Shown here: piece after piece, positions 44,189 through 52,214 of the stretch
How positions within the stretch are numbered: position 1 is the stretch's first letter
Layout of the letters: the number at the start of each line of letters is the position of its first letter
Assembly (NCBI GenBank): GCA_964423345.1
Contig: CAYREV010000014.1
Location: 5,125-69,124 of the forward strand
From: CAYREV01 sp964423345
Lineage (GTDB): Bacteria > Bacteroidota > Rhodothermia > Balneolales > Balneolaceae
Direction: 5' to 3'
DNA length: 64,000 nucleotides
Notes under the pieces: model-generated
Told to the model about the DNA's origin: nothing
Database searches by the model: none
The model's input: the letters and a program-made list of their open reading frames with translations, nothing else
Made by a program: the position numbers and the translations under genes

Positions 44189-45010
44189 TTACAACTCCAC
44201 AAACTCTGACCGTATCTTTTCGCCGTAAAACTCCCTGCCATGCGCATCAAAATCGTCTGTGGAATCGGTGGTAAGGAATCGGCGCGACCCGCCTTTCGAA
44301 CATTTGTTATCTATCTCCGGATGCCGTTGCAGGTAGTCGGCCAGGCTACGGGCCACGATCTCCCCCTGGCTCAGAATCCTGATGTGGTCGGGCGTATAGG
44401 ATCGAATTTTCTCGATCAGCAGCGGGTAATGGGTGCAGGCCAGCAGCAGGGTATCGATCTCTTCAGAGAGCGAGAGGATCTCATCAATATGCTGCTTAAC
44501 AAAATAGTCGGCCCCGTCCTTGTCGTATTCCCCGTTTTCAACCAGGGGTACCCACATGGGGCAGGGTTCCTGGTAGACTTCCAGCTCCGGGAATTGTTTG
44601 TTGATCTCCATCACATACGACCGGGAACCGACGGTACCGCTGGTCCCCAAAATGCCTACATGCCCCGTTTCGGAGAGGGTGCCGATGATTTCGGCGGTGG
44701 GGCGGATAACCCCAAGCACTCTTCGCGACGGATCAATTTCGGGGAGGTCATGTTGCTGTATGGTTCTCAGTGCCTTTGCCGAAGCGGTATTGCAGGCCAG
44801 GATGACCAGGTGGCAATCCCGGGAAAAAAGATATTTTACGCATTCCAGCGTGTAGTGGTAGATGGTTTCAAATGAACGGCTGCCATAGGGAGAACGGGCA
44901 TTGTCTCCGAGATAGAGAAAGTCGTAGTCCGGAAGCTCCTTCACGATCTCTTTCATGACGGTGAGTCCGCCGTAGCCGGAGTCGAATATGCCAATGGGGG
45001 AAGAACTCAT
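44189..45010 (-). CDS. murI: Glutamate racemase
   Basis: 273 residues. Makes D-glutamate for peptidoglycan. The two catalytic cysteines are in ACNTAS (Cys73) and ACTHYP (Cys192), with D10 in the FDSGYGGL motif. Length is normal (about 265). Convergent with the phoH gene, 97 bp apart, and 77 bp before the next minus gene's stop. Confidence 0.96.
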   Translation of the reverse strand: MSSSPIGIFDSGYGGLTVMKEIVKELPDYDFLYLGDNARSPYGSRSFETIYHYTLECVKYLFSRDCHLVILACNTASAKALRTIQQHDLPEIDPSRRVLGVIRPTAEIIGTLSETGHVGILGTSGTVGSRSYVMEINKQFPELEVYQEPCPMWVPLVENGEYDKDGADYFVKQHIDEILSLSEEIDTLLLACTHYPLLIEKIRSYTPDHIRILSQGEIVARSLADYLQRHPEIDNKCSKGGSRRFLTTDSTDDFDAHGREFYGEKIRSEFVEL

Positions 45011-45087
45011 CCTCGCCGGGTATTATTTGGGATTCGGGTTACAGGAATGAATAAAAAAACGATTCCTGCCACTTAATTCCTAATTTT

Positions 45088-46854
45088 TCAGCGTAGCCCC
45101 CTGGCCAGAACCACGGTCTTCTTAAAAGCCAGGTTTTTCCCGGCAGCCGAGTTGAACGCTTCAAAAACCACAATATAGATCCCGATGCGATTGCTGCTGC
45201 CGTCATCTTTGCGTCCGTCCCAGATCAGCGATCCTTCAAAACCGGCCGGTTTATTGTCGGCCAGCCTGCGTACGGGGCGTCCGTGGCGATCGTAAATTTG
45301 AACACCTATCAGGTAGTCGGGGTGGTCCAGCCGGTACTGAATAAAAAGACGGTCGTCCCGCCCGTCGTCATCCGGTGAGAAGGGGTTGGGCGCGAAACTC
45401 ATACCGCTGTTGCCGGTTGGGGCCCGGGGGGACTGGTATATGGAATTCTCCCTGCCCGGCGTGCCGCCCAGGTGATGGGTGCTGGAGCTCCAGTTGAAAA
45501 GATCGTTGCCGGCCCCTCCGGGTTGAATGCGTTCCAGAGACAGCCCCCTGTGGTCCAGCCGGTTGGGATTGTGCCACGAATCGGAATAGCCGACCGAATC
45601 GGATCTTTGGTTATCTCCCGCAGTGAGGACAATGTTATCGTTTTTGTTCAGCGACGGGAACGAATCCATATCTGTGTAGGGGCCCGGCCCGTAGGTATGA
45701 TGCAGCCTGCCGGCATTGCCGGAGAGGACGAGGTAGCCGTGGGGCGGCAGTTCCAGGGTATCACTGCTGATGGCCCGGGGAGTGCCGCCATCGGAGAGGG
45801 TCCAGTTCATCAGGTTGAAAATTTTTCCGCCGGTATTGAGCAGTTCAACATATTCGGTTTGTCCTTCGAAAGGGTCATACATGATTTCATTGATGACGAT
45901 ATCGTTTCCGGAAAGCTTTCCATATACCGTGAAGGGGATTTTTAGCCCCATTATCAACGGCTCGCCGTTACGGTCGTCCATAGGGCCTGTCTGCAGGGTA
46001 TATTTGCCACTCGGCAGCGGAGGGTAGTAATGCAGCCGTACGATATCGGCAGCAGGAAAGCTGATCTTTCCGGGTGTGCCGGGCCGGGGTGTGACAGAGA
46101 AATCGGAAGAGCGGACGGTCGAAGGATCGTAGGCACGGTTGAAATGGACGTCAATAGCGTTGGGTGCCGAGACGGCCTTTACTACGGAAAAGGGTGGGAG
46201 GTCGATCTTGAAATCAAAAAAATAGCGGTCGGAGCGCGTGGAGGTATAGTGCACCTTGACCCCGAAATGGGAACTGCTTGCATGGGTACGGTCGACTACG
46301 GTATCACCCGTCCCGTAGAGGGTCCCCCCGTATCCCTTGCCGACCTCCATCTTCCAACTCCCCTCGCTGTTGCGGGTCACCTTTAGCCGGTAGCCGCCCC
46401 CTTTCGGGTCTATAGTTGTCGTATCCGACAGGAGGGTCCGCCCCGGCAAACCCTGGTCAAAACGAAGCAGGCGGAAAACATCGTGGCCGGCCTCCCCGGC
46501 CGTTACGGCATAGCCGTTAACCGTTTGCCGGAGATCGGGAAGGTCACTCATCAAAAACACTTCCACCCTGTTGGAGCCGGAGGGTTCAAAATTTTTGAAA
46601 CGGACAAAGAACTCCCAGCTGCCATCGATAGCGGAGGAGGGAGTGGAAAGATAGGAGGGGCCGGAAAGCCCGCCCTGCAGCCGGAGGAGAAAGTTGAAGC
46701 CGATGCGTTCTACCCTGAAATCATATATGTCGCCGGACCACTCGGGGTTTCTGCTGAAGTCCCCGTCGCTGAAGCCGTCCTCAAAGTTTATCAGCTGGGC
46801 GTGAACTATCGATGCGAGCATTAATAAAGGGAGGAGAAGAGTGATTCTTTTCAT
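45088..46854 (-). CDS. Secreted lamin-tail-domain protein with a FlgD/CHU_C-like C-terminus
   Basis: 588 residues from the ATG at 46854 (MKRITLLLPL, signal peptidase site near HAQ); another ATG two codons earlier is possible. Order: an N-terminal sandwich (about 20-210), an Ig-like region (about 220-320), a lamin-tail domain (about 325-445, INEIMYDPFEGQTEYVEL) and a C-terminal domain starting PNPFSPDDDGRDD (about 495) with a WDGRKDDGS turn, as in FlgD-Ig or type-B T9SS sorting regions. It is probably exported to the surface. An orphan terminator and a tiny ORF lie just upstream. Confidence 0.78.
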   Translation of the reverse strand: MKRITLLLPLLMLASIVHAQLINFEDGFSDGDFSRNPEWSGDIYDFRVERIGFNFLLRLQGGLSGPSYLSTPSSAIDGSWEFFVRFKNFEPSGSNRVEVFLMSDLPDLRQTVNGYAVTAGEAGHDVFRLLRFDQGLPGRTLLSDTTTIDPKGGGYRLKVTRNSEGSWKMEVGKGYGGTLYGTGDTVVDRTHASSSHFGVKVHYTSTRSDRYFFDFKIDLPPFSVVKAVSAPNAIDVHFNRAYDPSTVRSSDFSVTPRPGTPGKISFPAADIVRLHYYPPLPSGKYTLQTGPMDDRNGEPLIMGLKIPFTVYGKLSGNDIVINEIMYDPFEGQTEYVELLNTGGKIFNLMNWTLSDGGTPRAISSDTLELPPHGYLVLSGNAGRLHHTYGPGPYTDMDSFPSLNKNDNIVLTAGDNQRSDSVGYSDSWHNPNRLDHRGLSLERIQPGGAGNDLFNWSSSTHHLGGTPGRENSIYQSPRAPTGNSGMSFAPNPFSPDDDGRDDRLFIQYRLDHPDYLIGVQIYDRHGRPVRRLADNKPAGFEGSLIWDGRKDDGSSNRIGIYIVVFEAFNSAAGKNLAFKKTVVLARGLR

Positions 46855-46931
46855 ACACATCCGTGAAGCATTTCAATAGGGCAGGCCCCGCATATTGTTT
46901 GATGTTGGATGCCTTCTAAAATCCGGACTAC

Positions 46932-46969
46932 AAAAAAAAGAGGATGAAGAGGGATCAGCCTCTTCATCC
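46932..46969 (-). terminator. Orphan minus-strand terminator
   Basis: A perfect 11-bp stem (46942-46952 with 46959-46969, GGATGAAGAGG/CCTCTTCATCC) and a 6-base loop, followed on the minus strand by eight U (A run at 46932-46939). It lies about 80 bp upstream of the lamin-tail gene and 11 bp downstream of the tiny ORF at 46980-47078. No protein gene of normal size ends before it on this strand. Confidence 0.85.
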
Positions 46970-46979
46970 CGGAAGGACA

Positions 46980-47078
46980 TTATTGCTCTCTTATACAACG
47001 GCTTAGGTTGTGATGTCTGTTAGTATGACCGACAGGAAGGGCATTCCTTACAATTTTTTTTAAAATATTTTTTATCAT
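46980..47078 (-). CDS. Candidate 32-residue small protein (doubtful)
   Basis: An ATG at 47078 opens a 32-codon frame on the minus strand, ending TAA at 46980-46982, 11 bp before the orphan terminator. The peptide is strongly basic with a hydrophobic/Lys-rich start (MIKNILKKIVRNALPVG) and ends in ...CIREQ. No clear Shine-Dalgarno sequence precedes it, which is common in this phylum. The terminator's position is the main support; a small RNA is an equal alternative. Confidence 0.25.
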   Translation of the reverse strand: MIKNILKKIVRNALPVGHTNRHHNLSRCIREQ

Positions 47079-47108
47079 GCCGGGGAATTCGATAAAAATT
47101 GGTGTTAC

Positions 47109-47507
47109 ATGGATCTGGACGGACAAAAATCAGTGCCCTTTGAAATCTCGGAAGTGAACTACGGTTTCCAGAAAGCCAAGGGACTTATGAAGGTGAGCGG
47201 GAAGGGGATAGAGCTGGAGTTCGAGGTAAAGGATGCTATCCTGGGCGTGTTGTCTTCGGGAATCAAGAATGTCACCGTATCCTATTCCGACCTGGAATCC
47301 ATTGCCTTCAAAGGCGGGTGGTTCTCTTCAAAGGTGATCCTGGAGGGTGTGTCCATGCAGGTGTTTGAGGAAGTGCCCGGTACCGAGGTGGCCACCTGTG
47401 AGTTAAAGATCAAGAGAAAAGACCGGGATGAAGCCCGGGACCTGATTTCCAAAGCAAGGCTGCATCTCTCCGAGTACAAGCTTGAGCGCCTGGATGGGGA
47501 AGCCTAA
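47109..47507 (+). CDS. Small conserved-looking cytosolic protein of unknown function
   Basis: 132 residues, no signal or membrane helix. The sequence is strand-rich in the first 100 residues with alternating hydrophobic positions (VPFEISEVNYGFQKAKGLMKV; IELEFEVKDAI; VTVSYSDLESI; STVILEGV-like) and ends in a charged helix (KDRDEARDLISKARLHLSEYKLERL), a layout like PH-like folds. I do not recognise a family. It is a single gene, convergent with asd (37 bp apart). Confidence 0.65.
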   Translation: MDLDGQKSVPFEISEVNYGFQKAKGLMKVSGKGIELEFEVKDAILGVLSSGIKNVTVSYSDLESIAFKGGWFSSKVILEGVSMQVFEEVPGTEVATCELKIKRKDRDEARDLISKARLHLSEYKLERLDGEA

Positions 47508-47544
47508 GGGATTTCGGGAGCAGTGCGGTTCCCCGGAAAATGAA

Positions 47545-48603
47545 TCAGTCGAAGTATCCCTGTGCGGCCAGCAGTTCGGCGTTTAAGATGGCTCCTCCCG
47601 CCGCACCGCGCACGGTATTGTGGGCCAGGGTCACATAGCCTATATCCAGCACCGTACCCTCTCTGAGCCTTCCGACACCGGTTTGCATGCCGTTTTCGCG
47701 GTAGGAGTGCAGGCGGGGCTGCGGGAACCGCTCTTCCCGGTATACTTGTACGGGGCGTTCCGGAGCAAAGGGGAGCGTATAGCCGGTTATAGGGCTTTCC
47801 CAGTTTTCAAAGGCGTCGCGGACCTCCTGTATGCTTTTGGGTTTGTTGCTCAAGCCGGCCGAGACCGAAAGCAGGTGCCCTTCAATAGTGGGAACGCGAA
47901 CTGCCGTCGCCTGTATCTCAATATCCGCGAAACGAACGGTGCCGTTCTCGAGCGTGCCCAGCAGCTTGGCCGATTCGGCCTGTACCTTTTCCTCTTCGCC
48001 GCCGATATAGGGGACGACGTTGGAAAGGATATCAAGGCTCGCCACTCCCGGGTATCCCGCTCCTGAGACCGACTGCATCGACGTGACCACTACCGACTCC
48101 ACCCCGAAGATATCGTGCAGCGGCTTCAAAGACATCGCGAGGGGCACGGAGACGCAATTGGGGTTGGTGACGATCCACCCGCTGCCGTCGCCGGTGAATG
48201 TCTGCCGGCCGATCATCTCGGAGTGGCCGGGATTCACCTCCGGGATAAGCAGGGGGACGTTCTCTGCCATCCGGTAATTTTTAGCGTTGGAGATAACGGG
48301 AATGCCGGCTTCCGCAAAATTGCGTTCAATCTCGCCCGCAACCGAAGAGTCGAGGCCGGAAAAGACAAAATCAAGCCCCCGGAATCCTTCGACCCGGCAT
48401 TCCTGAACCCTCATAGAGGCTACGTCTTCGGGGAGCGGTGACGACTCTATCCAATGGGCAGCTTCCCCGTAAGGCTTGCCGGCAGAGCGTTCCGATGCTC
48501 CAAGTGCCTTGATGGTGAACCAGGGGTGACCCTGCAACAGTCGAATAAATTTTTGTCCAACAGCGCCCGTAGCGCCCAGAATACCAATGTGTAATGAATG
48601 CAT
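47545..48603 (-). CDS. asd: Aspartate-semialdehyde dehydrogenase, archaeal/fungal type
   Basis: 352 residues. Reduces aspartyl phosphate to the semialdehyde for Lys, Met, Thr and diaminopimelate. The NADP-binding GATGAVG is at 10-16, and the catalytic Cys150 is in WIVTNPNC. The NCVSVPLAMSLKPL sequence after it and the overall length mark the archaeal/fungal subfamily, not the classical E. coli type. The previous step, aspartokinase, is encoded 7 kb away on the same strand. Divergent from glyS. Confidence 0.95.
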   Translation of the reverse strand: MHSLHIGILGATGAVGQKFIRLLQGHPWFTIKALGASERSAGKPYGEAAHWIESSPLPEDVASMRVQECRVEGFRGLDFVFSGLDSSVAGEIERNFAEAGIPVISNAKNYRMAENVPLLIPEVNPGHSEMIGRQTFTGDGSGWIVTNPNCVSVPLAMSLKPLHDIFGVESVVVTSMQSVSGAGYPGVASLDILSNVVPYIGGEEEKVQAESAKLLGTLENGTVRFADIEIQATAVRVPTIEGHLLSVSAGLSNKPKSIQEVRDAFENWESPITGYTLPFAPERPVQVYREERFPQPRLHSYRENGMQTGVGRLREGTVLDIGYVTLAHNTVRGAAGGAILNAELLAAQGYFD

Positions 48604-48712
48604 AACCGATGTTCGTATGTTGCTCGCAATGAAACGGGCTGTAGGGGCCCGGAGTTGAATAAAGCCTCAAAATACGGATAAAACCATCATTAATTAAAGG
48701 TTTAAATTTTGC

Positions 48713-48720
48713 TATCTTTG
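48713..48720 (+). promoter_or_regulatory. Candidate Bacteroidota -7 box for glyS
   Basis: TATCTTTG matches TAnnTTTG and lies 41 bp before the glyS ATG. No TTG is found at the matching -33 site, so the support is partial. Confidence 0.35.
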
Positions 48721-48761
48721 GCTCTGCAATTTTAAACCCTTAAGTATTATCAAATTATTAC

Positions 48762-50228
48762 ATGCCTGAAACAGAACTGGATAGCCTGGATAAAATCATA
48801 TCCCTTTCAAAAGCGCGGGGTTTCGTCTACCAATCGTCCGATATTTATGGCGGACTGGGAGCCGTGTACGATTACGGCCCTTTGGGTGCGGAGCTGAAAC
48901 GAAATATCCGCGATAACTGGTGGAGGGAGATGACTCAAAAGCATGATAATATCGTAGGTTTGGATGCCGCTATATTCATGCATCCCGACGTATGGAAAGC
49001 CAGCGGACATGTGGACGGATTCAACGACCCGATGATCGATGACAAGCAGTCGAACAAGCGCTATAGGGCTGATATGCTGATCGAGGGGGAGATTGCCAAG
49101 CTTCGAAGCGATGAAAAGTTTGAGAAGGCCGACAAGCTGCAGGAACGGCTCGATACGGCGGGCAGCCGCAAGGGGCTGTGCGAAGACCTTCACGAGCTCA
49201 TCATGGAGTATGAGATCCGGGCACCCGAATCGGGCGCTTTCGACTGGACCGATGTACGGCAGTTCAACCTGATGTTCAGGACCCAGTTTGGGGCTACCTC
49301 GTCGGGCGATGAGGGAGACTCGGTATACCTGAGGCCCGAGACGGCCCAGGGTATTTTCGTAAATTTCAAGAATGTGATGGATACCTCCCGCCAGAAGATC
49401 CCCTTCGGCATTGCCCAGGTTGGAAAGGCTTTTCGCAACGAGGTGGTCGCCCGGCAGTTTATATTTCGCATGCGGGAGTTCGAGCAGATGGAAATGCAGT
49501 ATTTTGTGGAACCCGGGAACGACAAGGAGCAGTATGAGTATTGGCTGCAGCAGCGGATGGACTGGCACAAGAGCCTGGGTATACGGGAGCACAAGCTTCG
49601 GACGCATCCCCATCCCGAAGATAAGCTGGCCCACTACGCCGAGGCGGCGGCCGACATACAGTATGAATATCCCATAGGCTGGCAGGAGGTCGAGGGGGTC
49701 CATAACCGGACCGATTTTGACCTGTCGCAGCATGCCGAACACTCCGGCAAGAAACTGGAGTACTACGACCAGCAGAAACAGACCCGCTATACTCCCTATG
49801 TGGTCGAAACATCCATAGGGCTGGACCGGACGGTGATGATGGCCCTCTGCGACGCCTATCGCGAGGAGGAGGTAGACGGCGACAGCCGGACCGTATTGAA
49901 GCTGCATCCGAAAATCGCCCCCACCAAAGTGGGGATCTTCCCGCTAATCAAGAAAGAGAAGCTTCAGGACCTTGCGCATAAAATTACCGAGGACCTCCGG
50001 GAGGATTTCAATGTCTTGTATGACGAGTCGGGTTCCATCGGAAAGCGCTACCGGCGCCAGGATGAGGCGGGCACCCCCTTCTGTGTCACCGTGGATTTCG
50101 ACGGCGTCGAATCGGAAGGGGAGGATACCGTGACCATCCGATACCGGGACGACATGACCCAGGACAGGGTACCGGTAAGCCGCCTCCGCGAGGTTATCGA
50201 TGATAAGATGAAGGCCTGGACCTCCTGA
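48762..50228 (+). CDS. glyS: Glycyl-tRNA synthetase, dimeric (alpha2) eukaryote-like type
   Basis: 488 residues. Class II synthetase that charges tRNA-Gly. Visible: N-terminal SKARGFVYQSSDIYGGLGAVYDYGP, motif 2 YLRPETAQGIFVNFKN and FGIAQVGKAFRNE, motif 3 near SIGLDRTVMMAL, and a C-terminal anticodon-binding domain (about 385-488). This type, single-chain alpha2, occurs in eukaryotes, archaea and many bacteria including Bacteroidota, unlike the alpha2-beta2 enzyme of E. coli. Size is normal. glyS for the alpha2 enzyme is also called glyQS in some annotations. Confidence 0.96.
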   Translation: MPETELDSLDKIISLSKARGFVYQSSDIYGGLGAVYDYGPLGAELKRNIRDNWWREMTQKHDNIVGLDAAIFMHPDVWKASGHVDGFNDPMIDDKQSNKRYRADMLIEGEIAKLRSDEKFEKADKLQERLDTAGSRKGLCEDLHELIMEYEIRAPESGAFDWTDVRQFNLMFRTQFGATSSGDEGDSVYLRPETAQGIFVNFKNVMDTSRQKIPFGIAQVGKAFRNEVVARQFIFRMREFEQMEMQYFVEPGNDKEQYEYWLQQRMDWHKSLGIREHKLRTHPHPEDKLAHYAEAAADIQYEYPIGWQEVEGVHNRTDFDLSQHAEHSGKKLEYYDQQKQTRYTPYVVETSIGLDRTVMMALCDAYREEEVDGDSRTVLKLHPKIAPTKVGIFPLIKKEKLQDLAHKITEDLREDFNVLYDESGSIGKRYRRQDEAGTPFCVTVDFDGVESEGEDTVTIRYRDDMTQDRVPVSRLREVIDDKMKAWTS

Positions 50229-50273
50229 TCAGATATTGCCGGACGGGCTTTTTAATTGAATTTGGATGCCGGT

Positions 50274-50858
50274 CTACATGCCGGAGGTGGTGTCGGCCGC
50301 CGTATTGGCGATGCCGATAACTCCGCATCCGATCCTGGGCCCTGCAGCTCCAGAGGGCTGGGATTCCATATCGTCGGCGTTGGCGTGGACAATAATGCCC
50401 CGGCCGATGATGCTGTCCGGGCCGTTCAGGGTAATATCGGAGGCGGTAATCTCCAGGGTGCCGGTTCCTTCCTCATTGGTCACCACGTTTCCGAGGTCCC
50501 CTGCATGGGTTTGCGTACCCGGTTCCCCGTGACGGTTTCCGTCGGGTGCATAATGGCCACCGGCCGAGGTGCCGTCCTGGGCCCTGCAGTCGCCATACCG
50601 GTGGATGTGGAAGCCGTGCCTGCTCATCGGTTCCAACCCATTGACGGTTGCGTTAACAGTGATCCCGGCGCTGTCTTTTTCAAAGGTGACGGTGCCGGAA
50701 ATATCGTTGCCCTCGGTGGGATGAATCAACGCAATGGCCTTGGTGAAGTTCGTTTCAGGCTTCTGCTGTTTTTTGTCTGCCTGTTGGGGCTGTGTGCAGC
50801 CTGCGGCGGCCAGGGTTAAACAGCAGGCAGCTAGAAGGGTATGTTTAAATAATTGCAT
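50274..50858 (-). CDS. sodC: Cu/Zn superoxide dismutase lipoprotein
   Basis: 194 residues with a lipoprotein signal (LAAAGC, Cys21). The copper ligands HGFHIH (first two His) and the GGHY and VHAN histidines, the zinc ligands in the NRH and HAGD turns, and a Cys pair (DC...GCGVIG) for the disulfide are all present. It protects the periplasmic face from superoxide. No terminator was seen after it; it converges with glyS with only 45 bp between. Confidence 0.93.
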   Translation of the reverse strand: MQLFKHTLLAACCLTLAAAGCTQPQQADKKQQKPETNFTKAIALIHPTEGNDISGTVTFEKDSAGITVNATVNGLEPMSRHGFHIHRYGDCRAQDGTSAGGHYAPDGNRHGEPGTQTHAGDLGNVVTNEEGTGTLEITASDITLNGPDSIIGRGIIVHANADDMESQPSGAAGPRIGCGVIGIANTAADTTSGM

Positions 50859-50925
50859 GGTATATCGTTTTGTTAATGGTTGGTTGAATTTCAGGTAAGA
50901 ACAACAAGATGTGGATAAAACTCAT

Positions 50926-51690
50926 TCACTCCTGCAGGTATTTGGATGACCAGGTAGCCAATATGCTGCCGACATAATTGCTGTCTTCCTCCCGGGCCAG
51001 CAGGTGATCGGCCCGGTCAAGGGAGATGAAGCTCTTGGGATGCTTGGCCATTTTGAAAATGGCGGCTGCATTGTCAATGCCTACAATCTTGTCGACCGGC
51101 GAGTGAAAAATAAGCAGTGCGCGGTCAAGCGATTGAATACGCTGCTCCATATTGTTTTGCTCAAGATCGTCCAAAAACTGTTTTTTAATCCTGAAAGAGC
51201 GTCCGGCCAGCGTTACCTCGGCTTCGCCGGTCTTCTCGATTTCATCGAGCTTGGGAGCAAAATTCTTTTTTACATGTTCGGGATTGGCCGGAGCGCCGAT
51301 GGTAGCTAGCGCTTTGCTGCTTTCAATATGATGGGCCGCCTGCAATACCGCAGCGCCTCCAAGGGAATGCCCCACCAGTATTTCGGGCGAACTGAACTCC
51401 TTCTGCATATAGTCGGCCGCTGTAACGAGGTCGTCGATATTGGATGAAAAATTCGTCTCCGAAAAGTCTCCCTCGCTTTCCCCAAGGCCCGTAAAGTCAA
51501 ACCGGAAAACGGCTATATTACGCTCGGTAAGCGCCCGGGCGATATTGCCTACCGCTTTCAGGTTTTTCGAACAGGTAAAGCAGTGGGCGAATAGGGCACA
51601 GGCTTTGGGAGAAGCCGAATCGGGCAGATCTATCCTGGCCGAAAGCGGGTCGCCGGATGAACCGTCAAACTGCAGTTTTTCTGATTTCAT
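50926..51690 (-). CDS. Alpha/beta hydrolase (OsmC-fusion N-terminal type)
   Basis: 254 residues, complete as a hydrolase: nucleophile elbow GHSLGG with Ser109, acid Asp200 (HSPVDKIV), and His229 (ADHLL). The sequence (HCFTCSKNL, FRFDFTGLGESEG) resembles the hydrolase half of bifunctional alpha/beta hydrolase-OsmC proteins, but the OsmC half is missing here; the frame stops before it and no OsmC gene lies next to it. Divergent from the VOC gene, 71 bp apart. Confidence 0.85.
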   Translation of the reverse strand: MKSEKLQFDGSSGDPLSARIDLPDSASPKACALFAHCFTCSKNLKAVGNIARALTERNIAVFRFDFTGLGESEGDFSETNFSSNIDDLVTAADYMQKEFSSPEILVGHSLGGAAVLQAAHHIESSKALATIGAPANPEHVKKNFAPKLDEIEKTGEAEVTLAGRSFRIKKQFLDDLEQNNMEQRIQSLDRALLIFHSPVDKIVGIDNAAAIFKMAKHPKSFISLDRADHLLAREEDSNYVGSILATWSSKYLQE

Positions 51691-51761
51691 TATGCGTCGT
51701 CTATTTTTATTTTAGTGTTGTTATTACCCATAAAGAAATAAAGAGTAGAAAAGTTCTTACC

Positions 51762-52187
51762 ATGTCAGCCAATATACAACCGTTTCACCTTGCTTTTCCC
51801 GTTTCCGACCTGGATGAAACCCTTCACTTTTACCGGGATCTGCTCGGATGCGATACCGGCCGGAGTTCGGACAAATGGATAGATTTCAATTTCTGGGGAC
51901 ACCAGGTCGTGGCGCATCTCAGTCCCGACGAGGCGGGGAAATCGAGCACCAATGAAGTTGACGGGCATGAAGTGCCGGCCAAGCACTTCGGGCTGATCCT
52001 TGAATGGGAGCAGTGGGAAGAGCTGGCGGCACGGCTCAGGGAGGCGGATGTGGATTTCGTTATCGAGCCTTATGTGCGTTTCGAGGGCAAACCCGGCGAG
52101 CAGGCCACCATGTTCTTCCTGGACCCGAGCGGCAATGCCCTGGAGTTCAAGGCCTTCCGCAACAGGGAGCAGATCTTTGCGAAGTAG
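51762..52187 (+). CDS. VOC-family (glyoxalase/dioxygenase fold) protein
   Basis: 141 residues from the ATG at 51762; the longer frame from 51657 is not family-like. Pattern of the vicinal-oxygen-chelate fold: PFHLAFPVSDLDETLHFY at the start (first metal His) and AKHFGLIL (about residue 67), ending NALEFKAF. The metal residues His, Glu appear, but the substrate is not known; small VOC proteins serve as fosfomycin resistance, glyoxalase or ring-cleavage enzymes. Nothing nearby narrows it. Confidence 0.85.
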   Translation: MSANIQPFHLAFPVSDLDETLHFYRDLLGCDTGRSSDKWIDFNFWGHQVVAHLSPDEAGKSSTNEVDGHEVPAKHFGLILEWEQWEELAARLREADVDFVIEPYVRFEGKPGEQATMFFLDPSGNALEFKAFRNREQIFAK

Positions 52188-52214
52188 GTGCCGGCAACAC
52201 TCTATACGCTTGCT

